Below are positions 9,462 through 21,536 of a stretch of 64,000 nt of DNA, piece after piece (the stretch's first letter is position 1; each line of letters starts with the position of its first letter). Source of the stretch: Diacronema lutheri (taxonomy: Eukaryota; Haptophyta; Pavlovophyceae; Pavlovales; Pavlovaceae); contig JAGTXO010000003.1 in assembly GCA_019448385.1 (NCBI GenBank), forward strand, positions 496,001 to 560,000, written 5' to 3'. The notes beneath the pieces were generated by a model. That model worked only from the letters and a program-made list of their open reading frames with translations. It was not told the origin of the DNA and ran no database searches. The translations under genes and the position numbers were made by a program.

Positions 9462-11198
9462 ATGGCCGCATCCAATGCGACGGCGAGCGCTGAGGCGCCT
9501 CTCGTGGCGATGCTCGTGCCAGCCGCCGCGTTCGCGGCGGTGACGTGCGTGTGGGCGCTCGCGACACGGCGCGCCGTGCTGAGCAGCCTCGGCCACGTGC
9601 CCGGCCCACCCTACTCGTTCATCCTCGGCACGCGCGCATCTTGGCGCGAGCTGCGCGACGAGCAGCACGAGCTCTTGCGGCGAGTGCATACGGTGTACGG
9701 ACACGTGGCCAAGCTGGTGCTCCCGTTTGGCGCAGGCGTGCTCGTCCTCTGCTCGCGTCGCGCCGCCGCTGAGCCACAGCTCCTGGCCGATCACCGTGCA
9801 TTCGCCCGTCGCGCGCCGGGCGTGGACCTGCCGCTTTCGCTTGGCGCGCGCGCGCTCGACGCAAGGTGGAGAGCGTGCCGCGCGGCGCTTGTTCTCGCGC
9901 TTTCGCCGGCGGCATTGTGCGCGCACTACCCGGCGTTCTCCGCGCATGCCGCGCACCTGCGCCGTCGGCTCGCGCGCGCCATCGCGCCGCCGGCCGCAGG
10001 CGGCGGTGCAGCGCGCGACGACCCCGGCCGCGCTCGCGAGCAGCGGGGCGCGTGCAACGCCGAGGCAGAGGTCGAGGTGAGCGCGCCGATCAAGGCCGTC
10101 GTCCTTGTGTCGCTCGCACAGCTGACGCTCGGCGCGTCCGCCGTCGAGCGCACCGAGCTTGCCGAGCTCGCGCGCGCAGTCGACGGCGTAGTGCTCGGCG
10201 CGTCGCGCTCTCGTTGGCTGCCCGCCGCCATCGTCCGTTTGCTCGACGGACTGCCGGCCAGCGCGCGTCCGCGCTACCGCCTCGATGCGGCGCGTGGGCT
10301 CGACGCCCTCGCACGGCTCACGGGCGAGGCGTACGATGCGGCGCTCGAGCGCGACGGCGCGATCGGCGCGCGCGAGAGGGGCGGCTTGGGACGGGGCGGC
10401 TCGGGCGGGGGCGGCTTGGCAAAGGGCGGCTTGGCAGGGGCCGGCTCGGATGCTGACGGCGTGCCTCGCGAGGCAGTTGCTGCTATGGACTCCGCTGCGC
10501 GCGCGCAGGCCGACGTGCGCGAGCCGCGCGCCGTGATCGACGAGCTCGCGCGTGCGCGCGTGCCGCGCGACACAGCGGGCCAAATTGCCGCAGAGGCCTT
10601 GTCGCACGGCCACGCCGCGATCGCGCACGCGCTCTGCTCCGCGCTGCATCTGCTCGCAAGCCACCCGCACGAGCAGAAGGCGGTGTGCGCGGAGCTGCGC
10701 GAGGTGTGCGGCGGCGCGCTCCGCCAGCCCACCCTTGACGAATTGCGCGGCCTGCGCCTGCTGCGCGGAACGTGGCTCGAGGCGCTGCGGCTGTGCCCCC
10801 CCATCGCGGCCACATGCCGCGTCGCCGCGCGAGATGCGCACGTTGACGGCGTGCACCTGCCACGTGGCACGCGCGTGCTCTACTCGATCGCAAGCGCGGC
10901 GCGCGACGAGCGCGTCTTCGGTCCCGACGTGGAGCGGTTCCGGCCCGAGCGCCACCTGGACGATGCAACCCCTCTGCTCGGGAGCGATGGCGGCAGTTGG
11001 CTCCCGTTTGGCGCGGGCGTGCGCAGGTGCGCCGGCATCCGGCTGGCTGAGCAGCTCGGGCTCTCTCTGCTCGCGGCCGTCATTGTCGGCTTTGAACTGG
11101 TGCCGCCCGATCGCGCGGACGAGCTGCCGGCGGCGGGCACCGCGAACGGCGCGCTTTGCCCGGCGAGCGCGCAGCACGTGCGGCTGAGGGCGAGATGA
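9462..11198 (+). CDS. Cytochrome P450
   Basis: This single-exon gene encodes 578 residues. An N-terminal membrane anchor (APLVAMLVPAAAFAAVTCVWAL) and the proline hinge HVPGPPYSFILGT are followed by the K-helix ExxR (WLEALRL), the PERF-region equivalent ERFRPERHL and the heme-thiolate loop LPFGAGVRRCAG. The I-helix AGxxT oxygen-activation motif is not evident: the corresponding helix reads ALSHGHAAIAHAL. This may mean atypical chemistry. A Gly-rich tandem repeat sits in the middle of the protein between helices. The P450 clan and substrate cannot be assigned. It shares a very short upstream region with the acetyltransferase and converges on MTR4 with a 55-bp gap. Confidence 0.9.
   Translation: MAASNATASAEAPLVAMLVPAAAFAAVTCVWALATRRAVLSSLGHVPGPPYSFILGTRASWRELRDEQHELLRRVHTVYGHVAKLVLPFGAGVLVLCSRRAAAEPQLLADHRAFARRAPGVDLPLSLGARALDARWRACRAALVLALSPAALCAHYPAFSAHAAHLRRRLARAIAPPAAGGGAARDDPGRAREQRGACNAEAEVEVSAPIKAVVLVSLAQLTLGASAVERTELAELARAVDGVVLGASRSRWLPAAIVRLLDGLPASARPRYRLDAARGLDALARLTGEAYDAALERDGAIGARERGGLGRGGSGGGGLAKGGLAGAGSDADGVPREAVAAMDSAARAQADVREPRAVIDELARARVPRDTAGQIAAEALSHGHAAIAHALCSALHLLASHPHEQKAVCAELREVCGGALRQPTLDELRGLRLLRGTWLEALRLCPPIAATCRVAARDAHVDGVHLPRGTRVLYSIASAARDERVFGPDVERFRPERHLDDATPLLGSDGGSWLPFGAGVRRCAGIRLAEQLGLSLLAAVIVGFELVPPDRADELPAAGTANGALCPASAQHVRLRAR
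10376..10450. repeat. Gly-rich 15-bp coding minisatellite
   Basis: Imperfect copies of a GGGGCGGCTTGGnA-type unit in the P450 gene encode a GGLxxGG-like run. It is probably a slippage-prone surface-loop insertion. Confidence 0.7.
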
Positions 11199-11253
11199 CG
11201 CCGCTTATGGACTGTGCTGCGGGCCAGGTGATGTCTACGGCACCGACCGACAT

Positions 11254-14200
11254 TTAAATCCCTGGGGCCGTCGGCACAGCAACGGTGTCGGCGTCTGGCT
11301 GCGCGCTCGCTGCGCCCCTGCGCTTGCCGTGCGCTCCCGTCGTCACGTCGTCGAGGTAGAGCGACGCGGCGAAGACAATGTCGCGACGGAGCAGCGCGCC
11401 GCCGCGCGCACACTTGTCCTCGAGCTCGGCATCGCCAATGGTCTTGGCTGCGCTCAGGAGCTGGCGCATGAGCTCCTCGAGCCGGTGGAGCATCCGGATG
11501 ATGGAGCCCTCGTACTGCTTCGTCATCAGCATCAGGTCGACGAAGCGCTTGCCGCGGCACCACTCGAAGACAAGGTCGACGAGCTGCACGGAGAAGGTCT
11601 TGACGTACTCCTCCATGTCGATCGGCATCTTGCTCTCGAGCATCACCGTGCCTATCCGCTTGGCAAGCGCCTGCAGCGTCTCGACCGGCGCGCGCATCTC
11701 CTCCGTCGCAACCTTGGCGTCGTCCGAGTCGGCGTTGCGCTCGAGCGCGACGAGGCACGACATGAGCGAGACGACCTGCTCGGCGCTCAGCTCGGCGAGC
11801 GACCCTGTGAAGATGAGCTCGGTGATGAGCAGCTCGTCCGCCGTCGAGACCTCGCACGCGATCCGCCCCTTGAGCTCGATCACGTTGTCGCTGTTCGTGT
11901 GGCCCAGCCGGCGCAGCACGCGCCTCATGCACTGCGCATATCGCAGGCGCAATGCGGGGCGCGCAATGTGCGACGCGCGAATGAGCGCAGGCCAACGCAG
12001 CGCGCCCGACGCGCCGTGCGCTCGCGCAGCGCTGCGCGTTGGGGCAGGGAGCGCGGCGCAACGGGCGGAGCGGGGATGCCCGCCGCACGCGCCGAAGCGC
12101 TGCGCGGCGCACAGCGCGTCACCTTGAGCTCCTCGCCCATCACCGACTCCCTCGAGGCCTTGAGCGTCGCGCGCGTCTCCTCGAGTTGCGACGCAAGCGC
12201 CGCCTGCGCGCTGTGCGCGGCCATGTGCTCGGCGGTGAGCACAGCGTACCTGCCGCGACGGCAGGCGGGGGATGGGGACGCAGGCAGGGAATGGGGGCGC
12301 AGGCAGGGGATGGGGGCGCAGGCAGGGGCGTGCGCGCGTCACGGCGCGTGGCAGAGCGCGTTGCGCGCGGCGGCGAGCGGCGCACGGCCACGCGCGCGCG
12401 GCTCGAGGCGGCGGCGGCGGTGGCGCACCGGTCGCTCGCGATGCGCGAATCGAGGGCCTCCGCTTTGCGCTGCGCCTTGTAGTAGGTGGGATCCGTCACG
12501 CCCAGATCATCTTTGGCATCGAGGAGCGGCGCGTGGCCGTCAAAGCGGCGGAGCACCTCGAGCGCGCTCTTGAGCACGCGATGCCGCTCGTCTGCCGAGC
12601 GCACGTCGCGCGGCAGGAGCACGCGCACTGACGAGACCGAGTCGAGCTCATCAAGGCGCACGCGCACGACCTGCATCTCCGCGCTCTCTATGAACGCCGC
12701 CTCCGCCGCCTCGGACGCGACGGCGGCGGGGCCAAGCGGCCTGGGACGCAGTGTGCCGGCCGCGTGCCCGTTGTCACCGCGCATCGCCGCGCCGCAACAC
12801 GGCACGAGCATGTCGACAGTGTAGCCGCCGTCGTCGCCACCGCCGCGCCCCTTGCGCACGCCGTGCGCGTCGACGACGACGCCCCACCCCCAGTCGTGCG
12901 CGTCGTCGCGCACGCTCGCCATCCGTCCGGGCACAACGAACGGCCAGACGGTGGCGGGCCGGTTGGCCACGCGCCGCATCTCGTCGGCAAGGCCCGCGCG
13001 CACGGCGCGCAGCGCGGCGAGCTCATCGCACAGCTCGGCGTGCGGCAGCGCCAATCGTGCGGCGGCGAGCTCCGCCTCGAGCGCCTCGCGCTTGGCGTCG
13101 AGCGCGGGCAACGCCTTCTCCGCTTGGAAGGTATGGAACGACTTTTGCATCAGCAGCTGCACGTCCGCAGTCTCGAGGCGCATGCAGTTGAGCACCATGT
13201 TGTACGAGATCTTGAAGGCGGAGGTGAGGTTGTCCGCGCTGCCGACGATCATCTGCTTGACGCTCTCGGGCGATGCCTTGCGCTCCATCCGGAAGATGAC
13301 GATGCCCGTCGTGTCGATGCCGCGCCGACCCGCCCGGCCGCTCATCTGGATGTACTCACCCGCCGAGACCATTCGGAATTCGGTGCCGTCAAACTTGCGC
13401 GCGTTCGCGAAAACAACGGTGCGCGCGGGCATGTTGAGGCCCATCGCAAAAGTCTCGGTCGCGAAGAGCACCTTGATGAGGCCCTCTTGGAAGAGCAGCT
13501 CGACCACTTCCTTGATCAGAGGGAGCAGGCCGCCGTGGTGGATGCCCACGCCGCGCCGCAAAATGGGCAGCAGCTTTGCGACCTGCGGGAGCGAGCGATC
13601 GTCCTCGGAGAGCGGCTCGATCGCATTCGCGAAGATCTCGCCGATCACCTCCTTCTCTACGTCGGAGGTCATGTCGAGCTTGTCCATCCCAAGGGCGAGC
13701 GACTCGCAGTCCTTCTTCGACAGCGCAAAGACGATCATCGGAAAGAGCGAGAGCGCGTGCCCGATCTTGACGATGCGCGCGATGTCGGACGCGGCCGAGC
13801 CGCGCTCCTTGGCGCCCGGTTGGATTGGCTTGCCCTGCGCAGCCTTCACCTTGGCCTTGTTTGCGGCCGGCTTGGCCTCGGCGCTCGCGAGCAGGTCGGC
13901 AAGCGCGCGGTCAAAGTTGGCCTGCTTGAACGCGCCCTCGCCCTCCTTGACGAGGTGCAGCCCCGAGCCGCCCTCGGCGATCACGTAGTGCTTGAGCGGC
14001 GTCGGGCGATAATCGGTGTACACGACGTGGCACGGCTGCTGGTGGAGCGTTGCGACCCACGACGCAAACTCGAGCGCGTTGGGGATGGTGGCGGAGAGGA
14101 AGACGAAGCGCACCTTGTCGGGCACCATGATCATCGTCTCTTCCCACACCACGCCGCGCTCCTTGTCGCGCATGTAATGCACCTCGTCGAAGATGACCCA

Positions 14201-14917
14201 TGAGACCTCGCGCATCACCTCCGAGCCGCGGTAGAGCATCGAGCGAAGGATCTCCGTCGTCATCACGAGGCACTCGGCGTGCGGGTTGATCGTCACGTCA
14301 CCCGTCATCAGCCCCACCGTGCCAAACTCCGCGTGCAGCTCGCGGTACTTTTGGTTGGAGAGCGCTTTGATTGGCGACGTGTAGATGACGCGCGCGCCGT
14401 CGCGCAGCGCAGTCGCGATCGCGTACTCGGCGCAGACCGTCTTACCGGCGGAGGTGTGCGCGGCAACAAGCACCGACTCGTTGCGCTCGATCGCCGCCTT
14501 CGCCGCCTTCTGGAACGGGTCCAGCTCGAACGGCCACTCGCGCGCCGGCTTGCACGGCGGGTGCTCGAGCGTGTAGATCGTCGGGTCGACCACGTGCTCG
14601 CCCGGCGGCAGCGCGACGTCGTGCGTGATCGCCTTGCTACTCGCAAGCGCAGGCGCGCCGGCCTGCTCGCCCGACGGCGCGCCGCGCGCCGCCGACGCCG
14701 CCGCCACGCCGGCCGCCGCGGCCGGCGCCGGCGGCGCGCTCGGCGGTGCGCTCGGCGGCGCACAGCCGGGCGCGCCGCGCGCGCCCGGCTCAGCACGCGC
14801 CTTCTTGGCGGGCTTGGGCTGCTCGCGCGGCGGCGCGGTGGGCGCACGCTTGGCCTCAGCGTGCGCCTTGCCGCGCGGCGCCTCGTCGAACACACCGAAG
14901 AGGTCGGCCTCCTGCAT
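11254..14917 (-). CDS. MTR4: MTR4-type exosome RNA helicase
   Basis: Three exons (12429-14917, 12123-12249, 11254-11931) encode ~1097 residues. The introns are 179 and 191 bp; the joins read SDR|YAVLTAEHM and EELK|CMRRVLRRLG. Helicase motifs are Walker A AHTSAGKT, DEVH in IFDEVHYMRD, FLSATIPN and QMSGRAGRRG. The EWPFELDPFQ entry, the arch region and the C-terminal DSHCT domain (KTIGDAELEDK...RRDIVFAASLYLDD) are those of MTR4 rather than SKI2. MTR4 unwinds RNA for the nuclear exosome. The N-terminal ~90 residues are Ala/Pro-rich. The ATG at 14917 is the first in frame after non-ATG codons. Confidence 0.93.
12262..12328. repeat. 20-bp minisatellite inside MTR4 intron 1
   Basis: About three copies of a GGGGATGGGGGCGCAGGCAG-like unit fill most of the 179-bp first intron of the MTR4 gene. 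On the sense strand this is a C-rich tract ending close to the 3' splice site, so it may serve as the polypyrimidine tract. Confidence 0.8.
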
Positions 14918-15216
14918 GCCGCGGCCGGTCGGGTGCACGACCGAAGTCCACGCGGCCGGCCACGCTTGCGCCCACAGCTGTCTCCAAGCATGGCGGCCGC
15001 GGAGCGACCTCGTTCCACCTCATGCAAGGCCTGCGATGGTGCAACGTCCCGTCTGCAGGGCGCTCACGCACAGCCCGCGCGCGTCGACGCGCGACGGTGT
15101 GTACAATGCTACCGGGCAGCCGCACGCGCACGCTGTTGCCGAGCGGAGTGCCACTGTGCCCAAGTGCCCGAGTCGCAACGGCATTGCGGGCGCCTACAGC
15201 CGAGGGCACCTCCTCA

Positions 15217-16604
15217 TCAATCGATTGAGTACAGGACCTTGCCCGTCGACTTGCCGGCCTCGAGGTAGATGTGGCCGTCGGCCGCCTTCTCAAGCGGGAA
15301 GGTGCGGTCGATCCCCACCTTGAGCTCGCCCGAGAGCAGCCAGCCGAAGATGTCGCCCGCTCTGCGGTCGAGCTCAGCGCGGTCGACCGTGTAGTCGAGC
15401 AGCTTTGGGCGCGTCACGAACGCCGATTTCTCGATCAGCCGGAGCACGGGGAAGGCGGGCACGGCGCCCGACGCGTTGCCAAACGAGACGAAGATGCCGC
15501 GCCGCGCGAGCGAGTTGATCGAGATGTCCATTGTGTTGAGGCCTGCAACAGGAGAGAAAGGGGGGCAGGGTTGGGGGCACGCCAGGCGTTGACGAGAGGG
15601 CTGAGCGGCTGGCGCGGCGGGCACAGCACGCGCGCGCGCAATTGGCGCCGCGCGCACCGATGCCATCGATGACGGCCTTGCAGCCCTGGCCAGCGGTGAT
15701 CTCCATCACGCGCTTGACCACGTCGACTGACGCGTAGTCCTCAAAGCTCTTGCCCGGCACCTCGTCGAGCACGATCAGCTCGTCGCAGCGCGTCTGCTGC
15801 GCGACGGACAGCTTGCCCTTTGCGCACGTGCCGATCACCTTGTAGCCGCGCAGCCGCGCCATCTGCGCCGCCCACTGGCACGTGCCGCCGCCGACGCCAT
15901 GGATCAAGCACCACTCGCCCGGTTTGATCAGCTGCGCGTGCGCGTCGTGCGTGAGGTAGTGCGCGGTGAGGCCCTGCACGACGCACGCCGTCGCCACGTC
16001 GAGACCGACCCCGGCCGGCACCTTGAGGAGCTTGGCGGCGGGCACGGCGGAGAACTCAGAGTAGGTCTGCAGGATGGAGTAGGCGACGCGGTCGCCCACC
16101 TTCCAGCCGGCGGCCTCGGCCTTGGGCGAGAGCGCGGCGATCTGACCGCCGCCCTCCTGCCCGCCGATGAACGGCAGCTCGCGCTTGTACATGCCCGAGC
16201 GGTGGTACGTATCGATGAAGTTGATGCCTGCGAACTGGTTCTTCACGAGCACCTGCACGCAGCCCCGCATGCGGCGCGCGCGGCGCGCCGCGCGGGATGT
16301 GTGCGGGTGAGGAGGGCGAGGCGCGCGATGCTCTGGGCGAGCACGCGTGCGGGTCCACGCTGTGCGCGCGTGCGCGGCGCGCGTGGAGTCGCCCGCCTCG
16401 ACCGCCGTGTACCTACGCGCGCGCGGCGCGCGCGCGCACCTGCCCGTCCGCGATCGCCGGCACGGGGTAGTCCTTCTCCACCTTGAGCACGTCGGGTCCG
16501 CCGACCTGGCGGACGACCGCCGCGCGCATCGTCTTGGGCACCGCCGAGAAGCCGCGCGCGCCGCGCCGCATGCCCGCGCGCGCGATGGTCGCGCTGATTC
16601 GCAT
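15217..16604 (-). CDS. NADPH:quinone oxidoreductase (zeta-crystallin type)
   Basis: Three exons (16440-16604, 15658-16252, 15217-15542) encode 361 residues; both donors are GTGCGC. The joined protein reads AIADGQ|VLVKNQFAGINFIDTYHRSG and VIDGIG|LNTMDISINSL, exactly as in quinone oxidoreductases of the MDR superfamily. The nucleotide-binding stretch is CLIHGVGGGTCQWAAQMARL and the late block is FVSFGNASGAVP. There are no zinc-ligand cysteines, as is normal for this branch. The first ~25 residues (MRISATIARAGMRRGARGFS) are Arg/Ala/Ser-rich and resemble a mitochondrial presequence. It is divergent from the aldolase fusion gene (93 bp). Confidence 0.92.
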
Positions 16605-16697
16605 CTGGGGGCAAGGACGAGCGCCTTCGTGTCGCAAGTCGCAAGCCCTCTTTAATTGCGCCCGACGCTGCGCACTGTTGGCCCGCCGTACCGACGA

Positions 16698-18653
16698 ATG
16701 TCGATGTTGAGCCGGATCGCACGGCCGCTCGTCGGCGCGCACCTCGGCCGCGGGGCGGCGGTGCGATGCCTGGCGATGGGCCCGGCCGCGGGCGGCAAAG
16801 TCTCGGACGAGATGCTCGATAAGCTCTCCACGCTCTCCACGCAGGCGCTCATCGACGGCCTCTGGGTGATGGGCTGGCCGTCGTCCTTCATCGAGGGCGC
16901 GCGCCCGCTCGCAAAGGGGCAGAAGTGCGCGGGGCGCGCGGTCACGCTCAACTTTGTGCCGCACCGGCCGGACATCCAGATGGACAAGCCGGCGGGCGAG
17001 GCATCGCCCGAGTACGAGGCCTTCGAGAAGTGCGGCCCGCGCGAGGTGCTCGTGATGGCGTCCGTCGGCCCGTGGGAGTCGGTCGGCGGCGACATCAAGT
17101 TCCTCCGGCTCAAGCAGCTGCGCGTGGGCGGGCTCGTGACGGACGGTTCGGTGCGCGACACCGACGAGATCCTCTCCTACGGCTTCCCCGTCTTCTCCTT
17201 CTCCACCACCGCCAAGCAGGGCCCGGCGATTATGCAGCCGTGGGAGTGCAATGGTGTGATTGAGTGCGGCAAGGTCGCCGTCCGGCCGGGCGACGCGATC
17301 ATTGGCGACCAGGACGGCGTGGTCGTCGTACCGGCCGCGGTGGCCGAGAAGGTCTACGAGATCGCGCACGGCCGCGAGGTCATCGAGAAGGTGATCAAGG
17401 ACGAGCTCGTGCAGAACCCCGGCCCGCCCGGCCGTTACTACCCGTTCAAGCCGCCGATCAAGCCCGAGTCGCCCCTCGGCCAGCTCCTCACCAAGAAGGG
17501 GATCCAATTCCACTCGACGCTCGCCGGCCCGCGCCGCGGCTTCGCCGCCTCCTCCGGCGCGCGCCGCGGCTTCGCCGCGTACCCGGGCCTCGCCGCCGAC
17601 CCGTACATGAAGTCGGAAGAGTCGGCGGCCAAGTGCCTCGAGTTCATGGCAACGCACCGCGCGACCGCCGTGCTGCGCACGCCGAGCAAGGAGAGCGCGG
17701 CGGGTGCGATGGACGCGGCGATCCGCGGCGGCTTTAAGCTGTGCGAGTTCACGCTCACCACACCCGGCTGCCTCGACGTGCTTGCCGACTTCCGCGCAAA
17801 GTACGACGGCAAGGTGGGGCAGCGCAACGCACTGCGACGCGGCAGCGACGTTGGAGGGCGTGTGGCCCAAGCGGAAAGCGGGCGCGCGCGTCGCACGCCG
17901 CGCGTGGAACGCGCCATCGCCGCCCCTTTTTGCCCTCCGCTCGGGCGTCTCGCGCGTGCGCCTCCCGTCCTCCGCCCTTGACAACCCCTTGACAACCCCC
18001 CCCCCCCCCCCCCCCATCCCCCCCATCCCTCTCTTCTCCACTTTGAACATCACCCCATCCCGCTCAGTGCATGGTGGGGTGCGGCACGATCCTCGACATC
18101 AACGACGCGAAGCGCGCCATCGACGCGGGCGCGCAGTTCATCATCGCGCCCGTCTTCGTGCCCGAGGTGGTGACGTGGTGCTCGATGCGTAACATTGTCA
18201 TCTGCCCGGGCACGCAGACGCCCACCGAGGCGTACGGTGCGTACAAGATGGGCGCTCCGATTCAGAAGATCTTCCCGGGCGTCGCGAACAACCACATGTG
18301 GATCAAAGCCGTTTCGGCTGCGCTCCCGTGCCTCTCGCTCATGCCCACCTCGGGCGTCGACCTGGACAACGCGGGCGAGTACCTCAAGTCGGGCGCCTTT
18401 GGCGTCGGCCTGGTCGTGCGCGCGCGCCGCCCGCCTGCCGCAACTTCGCGCCGCGCGCACGCGCGCGCACCGTCTCGACGCGCGAGCCGCCGTGAGACCG
18501 GCCCATGTCCGCGCGCCCGGTCGCTGCCGCGCTTCGCAGGCTCCGCTGTTCCCGCCCGAGAAGGTGGCCGCGTCGGACTGGGACGCGATCGAGGCGAACG
18601 CTGTCAAGGTGATGGAGAAGGTGCGCGCGGTCGGGCCCAAGCTCAAGCACTGA
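16698..18653 (+). CDS. RraA/HMG-aldolase-like domain fused to KDPG aldolase
   Basis: Three exons (16698-17813, 18068-18415, 18540-18653) encode ~525 residues. The N-terminal ~230 residues are an RraA/4-hydroxy-4-methyl-2-oxoglutarate-aldolase-like domain with GGLVTDGSVRDTDEI and GDAIIGDQDGVVVVP, which carry the metal and pyruvate site of that family. After a PFKPPIKPESPLG linker the second half is a KDPG/KHG class I aldolase: CEFTLTTPG holds the catalytic Glu, then GCGTILDINDAKRAIDAGAQ, and the Schiff-base Lys is in QKIFPGV. The joins read AKYDGK|CMVGCGT and FGVGLV|APLFPPE. The N-terminus (MSMLSRIARPLVGAHLGRG) looks like an organelle presequence. Both parts would release pyruvate from 2-keto acids, so a joint catabolic role is likely but inferred. 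Confidence 0.88.
17996..18015. repeat. Poly-C tract (20) near a 3' splice site
   Basis: A run of 20 C lies ~50 bp upstream of the CAG acceptor of the first intron of the aldolase fusion gene, followed by further C/T-rich sequence. It probably acts as the polypyrimidine tract. The length is likely polymorphic or approximate in the assembly. Confidence 0.85.
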
Positions 18654-18936
18654 GCCGTCGGCCGTGAGTACAATCGACCTCGCGCCGCGCACTGCTACGA
18701 GCGCTGGCGGCCTGGGCGAACGGCGGCATTCGTTGTCCCCATCCGACCTTGCACACATGGCGCGGCGCACACGTGTCGCGAGCCGGTGGTGCGAGCGCCA
18801 GCCGTGCGTCCATCCGCCCGCTCATGGCCGTGCGCGGGCGAATGGAGCGCGCGCTGGCGCGCCTGTACACGCACCCGCCATTGTTTCTGCCATCGCGGTC
18901 AGTGTGAAAGACCCCCCACTCTGAGTCTCACTCTAG

Positions 18937-21471
18937 CTAGGGACTTGGAACGGACGATTTGGACGACGAGTCCGCATCCGAGTCGGTGTCCGAGTCGACG
19001 TGGCTGCCGACAGCAGACGTCCTGCTCGCCGCGCGCTCGACGTCCAACCTGTGCGCATCGGCGGCGAGCAGGCGTGCGCTCATGGCGAGCAGTCGCTGCA
19101 GCTGCCGCTCGGCAACGCTGCGGAAGTCGGTCGCGTCGCACGCCGCGCCCTGCGCGAGCCGATGGCGCCGCGCGCCGCGCGCACGCATGCGCGCGAGCGC
19201 GTGAGGGGCGCGGCGCAGCCGGAGGCCCCCCTCCCCCCCCCCCCCCCCCCCCCAAAGTGGCGCTCCGTGCTCGCGCGGCGGCGCGGCGCGCTCTCGCGCA
19301 CCGTGCGCGTGGCCAACGCGTGCTGCGCGTGCGGCGGCACGACCGTCTCCGCGTCGTCGACAGGGCCGTCGCCGGGCGGGTCAGCAGGTGCGAGCCACGC
19401 GTTTGCGTGCGCATCGCGCAGCAGCAGGTTCTGCGCGGACTGGAGCTCAGACTCGACCTGGTGGAAGCGCGGCCGTCTGGTGAAGTCGGCCTCGAGGCAC
19501 GACTGCGTGTGCGCAGCGGCGCGCGGCGCGCACGCGAAACCGGGTCGTGACGGTTGGCGCCAAAGTTGGGCGGGCGGCCCGGGCGGCGGCACGCGAGCGC
19601 GCGCACGACGGCCGCGGGGGCGGAGAGGCGCGCGCGCGCGCTCCGATGCGCACCTCTGCGAGGGCGACCATGGCCTCGCGCACGCTCGCGGGCGGCGCGG
19701 GCGCGAGTTGGTCGAAGGCGCGCGCGTAGCCGGGCGGCGGCTGCCTGCCCGTGATGATCGCGACCTCAACCTGTTGCTGCGCGACCTCGTCGTATGGCAG
19801 CCGGCGCGAGGCAAGCTCGTAGAGCACGATGCCAAAGCTGAAGGCGTCGGCGCGCTCGTCGTGCGGCCTCTGCCGCAGCACCTCGGGCGCCATCCAGCGG
19901 CACGTGCCGATGCGCGCCGTCTCGATGTGCGCGGACGATCGAACGCGCGCCGCGCCAAAATCGCTCACCTTTGCGACCCAGCTCGCAGTGAGGAGGATGT
20001 TGGCCGGCTTGAGGTCGCGGTGCGCGATCGGCGGCTGCTGCGCGTGCAGGTAGGCCACGCCGAGCGCAATCTCGCGCGCCCACTTGAGCTGCACGGCGAG
20101 CGGCAGCTGCAAGGAGCCGTGCAGGACCGCGCGGCCGTGCAGCAGCGCGTGCAACTCGTGCGCGCAGAGCTCATGCGCCATGCACAGCGCGCCCTGCTCG
20201 AGGCAGCCGGCGAGGAACTCTACGATATGCGCGTGGTGCAACGCCGCCATCAGCCGCATCTCCGCGACGAAGGCGAGCGCGCGCTCCTTGCCGCGCTCCC
20301 GCGCCGCGCCCGCGCTCCCGCCGTCGGCGTGCAACCGCTTGACGGCGACCTGCCTCCCGCGCCACTCGGCACGGAACACCTCCCCAAACGCGCCAACACC
20401 GATGCGCTCGATGAGACGAATCTCAGACGCGCTCGTCGCCCAGGCGGGCCGGTCGGTGAGCAGCGAGAGCGCGCTCAGCGCTGCGCGTGCGCGGAGCGAG
20501 GCCGACGCGATCGCGAGCCGATGAACCGAAGCGGCGTGGCGTGGAGTGAGGTTGGAGAGAGGGGAGGGGAGGGCGAAAAGGCGGCGCGCGCGGCTCAGCC
20601 GGGCGGCGCGCGGGGCATGGGTGGACGCACGGGCGCGATGACGCGCGCGGCGCGCACCGCTCGCATCGTGCTCGAGCCTCGCCGCCTCGCGCGCCTCCAC
20701 CCTGGGCACCCGATTGAGCGCGAGCAGAGAGAGCGACCGACCCAGCTTGCCCGCCGCGCTCGCACTCAGCGCGGGAAGCTCGACGGCGGAGGGCGCGTCG
20801 GCGGACAGGGCGAGCGCGAGCGGCATAGAGCGCATGGGCGGCATCGTCGCGCTCAGCGCGAACCGCTCGACGCGCGGCGGGCTCGAGCTCTTGCTTCGCC
20901 GCGCCGGCTGCACGCCGCGGTGCGACGTGGCACCGCCCGGCGCGCCGCGCCTCGCGATCGCGACAGCGGAGAGCTCCGAGTCGCTGCGCTGCGCGATGTG
21001 CAGCGTGTGTGCGGTGGGGCCGATTGAAGTGGGCAGCGCGACGCGCGCCGAGTGCCGCGGCGGGATCGAGCAGCTCGTGCGCGTGCGCGTCGGCGGCCGG
21101 CTGCGCGCGCTGAGGCTCTGTGCGGCCGTCGGCATCGCCGCGAGCCGCTGCTGGCCGTCGAGCGCGAGGAGCGACGGCGGTTGCTGCCGCGCGCGAGGCG
21201 TGGGCGCAAGGCCGAGGCGCACGCGCGGCGACGCGGCCACCGGCGACGACGCGTACCGCCGCGCCGCGTGGGCGAGCGCAAGGCGCGGGTCGCGTTGGCT
21301 CGCCGAGAGGCCGGTCGAGCTGCGCACGAGGTTGGAGGCCGGCAGGCGAATGTGCGACTGCGCGTGCGTGAGTGCGTCCTTGGTCAGGTCAGGCACGCCC
21401 GGAAAGGCGGCGAGCAGTCGAGGCGTCCGCTCGGCGAGCTGCGGGCTCGCAGGGCGATGTGCGTGCATCAT
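18937..21471 (-). CDS. TKL/Raf-like protein kinase
   Basis: Three exons (19654-21471, 19302-19502, 18937-19149) encode ~743 residues. Both donors are GTGCGC; the first join reads ALAE|SCLEADFTRRPRF, restoring kinase subdomain XI. The first ~365 residues are low-complexity Ser/Ala/Arg-rich. The kinase domain (from ~370) has GVGAFGEVFRAEW, catalytic Lys in VAVKRL, HRDLKPANILL, DFGAARV and the tyrosine-kinase-like GTCRWMAPEVL. All catalytic residues are present. The tail ends in a Ser/Asp-rich stretch. Substrates are unknown. The start is 65 bp from the divergent Obg gene. The long N-terminus is in frame, but its coding status is less certain than the kinase domain. Confidence 0.85.
19233..19253. 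repeat. Poly-C/G tract (21) in kinase intron 2
   Basis: A run of 21 C (+ strand; G on the sense strand of the kinase gene) lies inside the 152-bp second intron. Confidence 0.85.
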
Positions 21472-21536
21472 GGCAGTTCAAAAAGAAACGTTGGGTTTTA
21501 GCTTTTTGGTTTTTTCACCGCTGCTGGACGGAAGGG

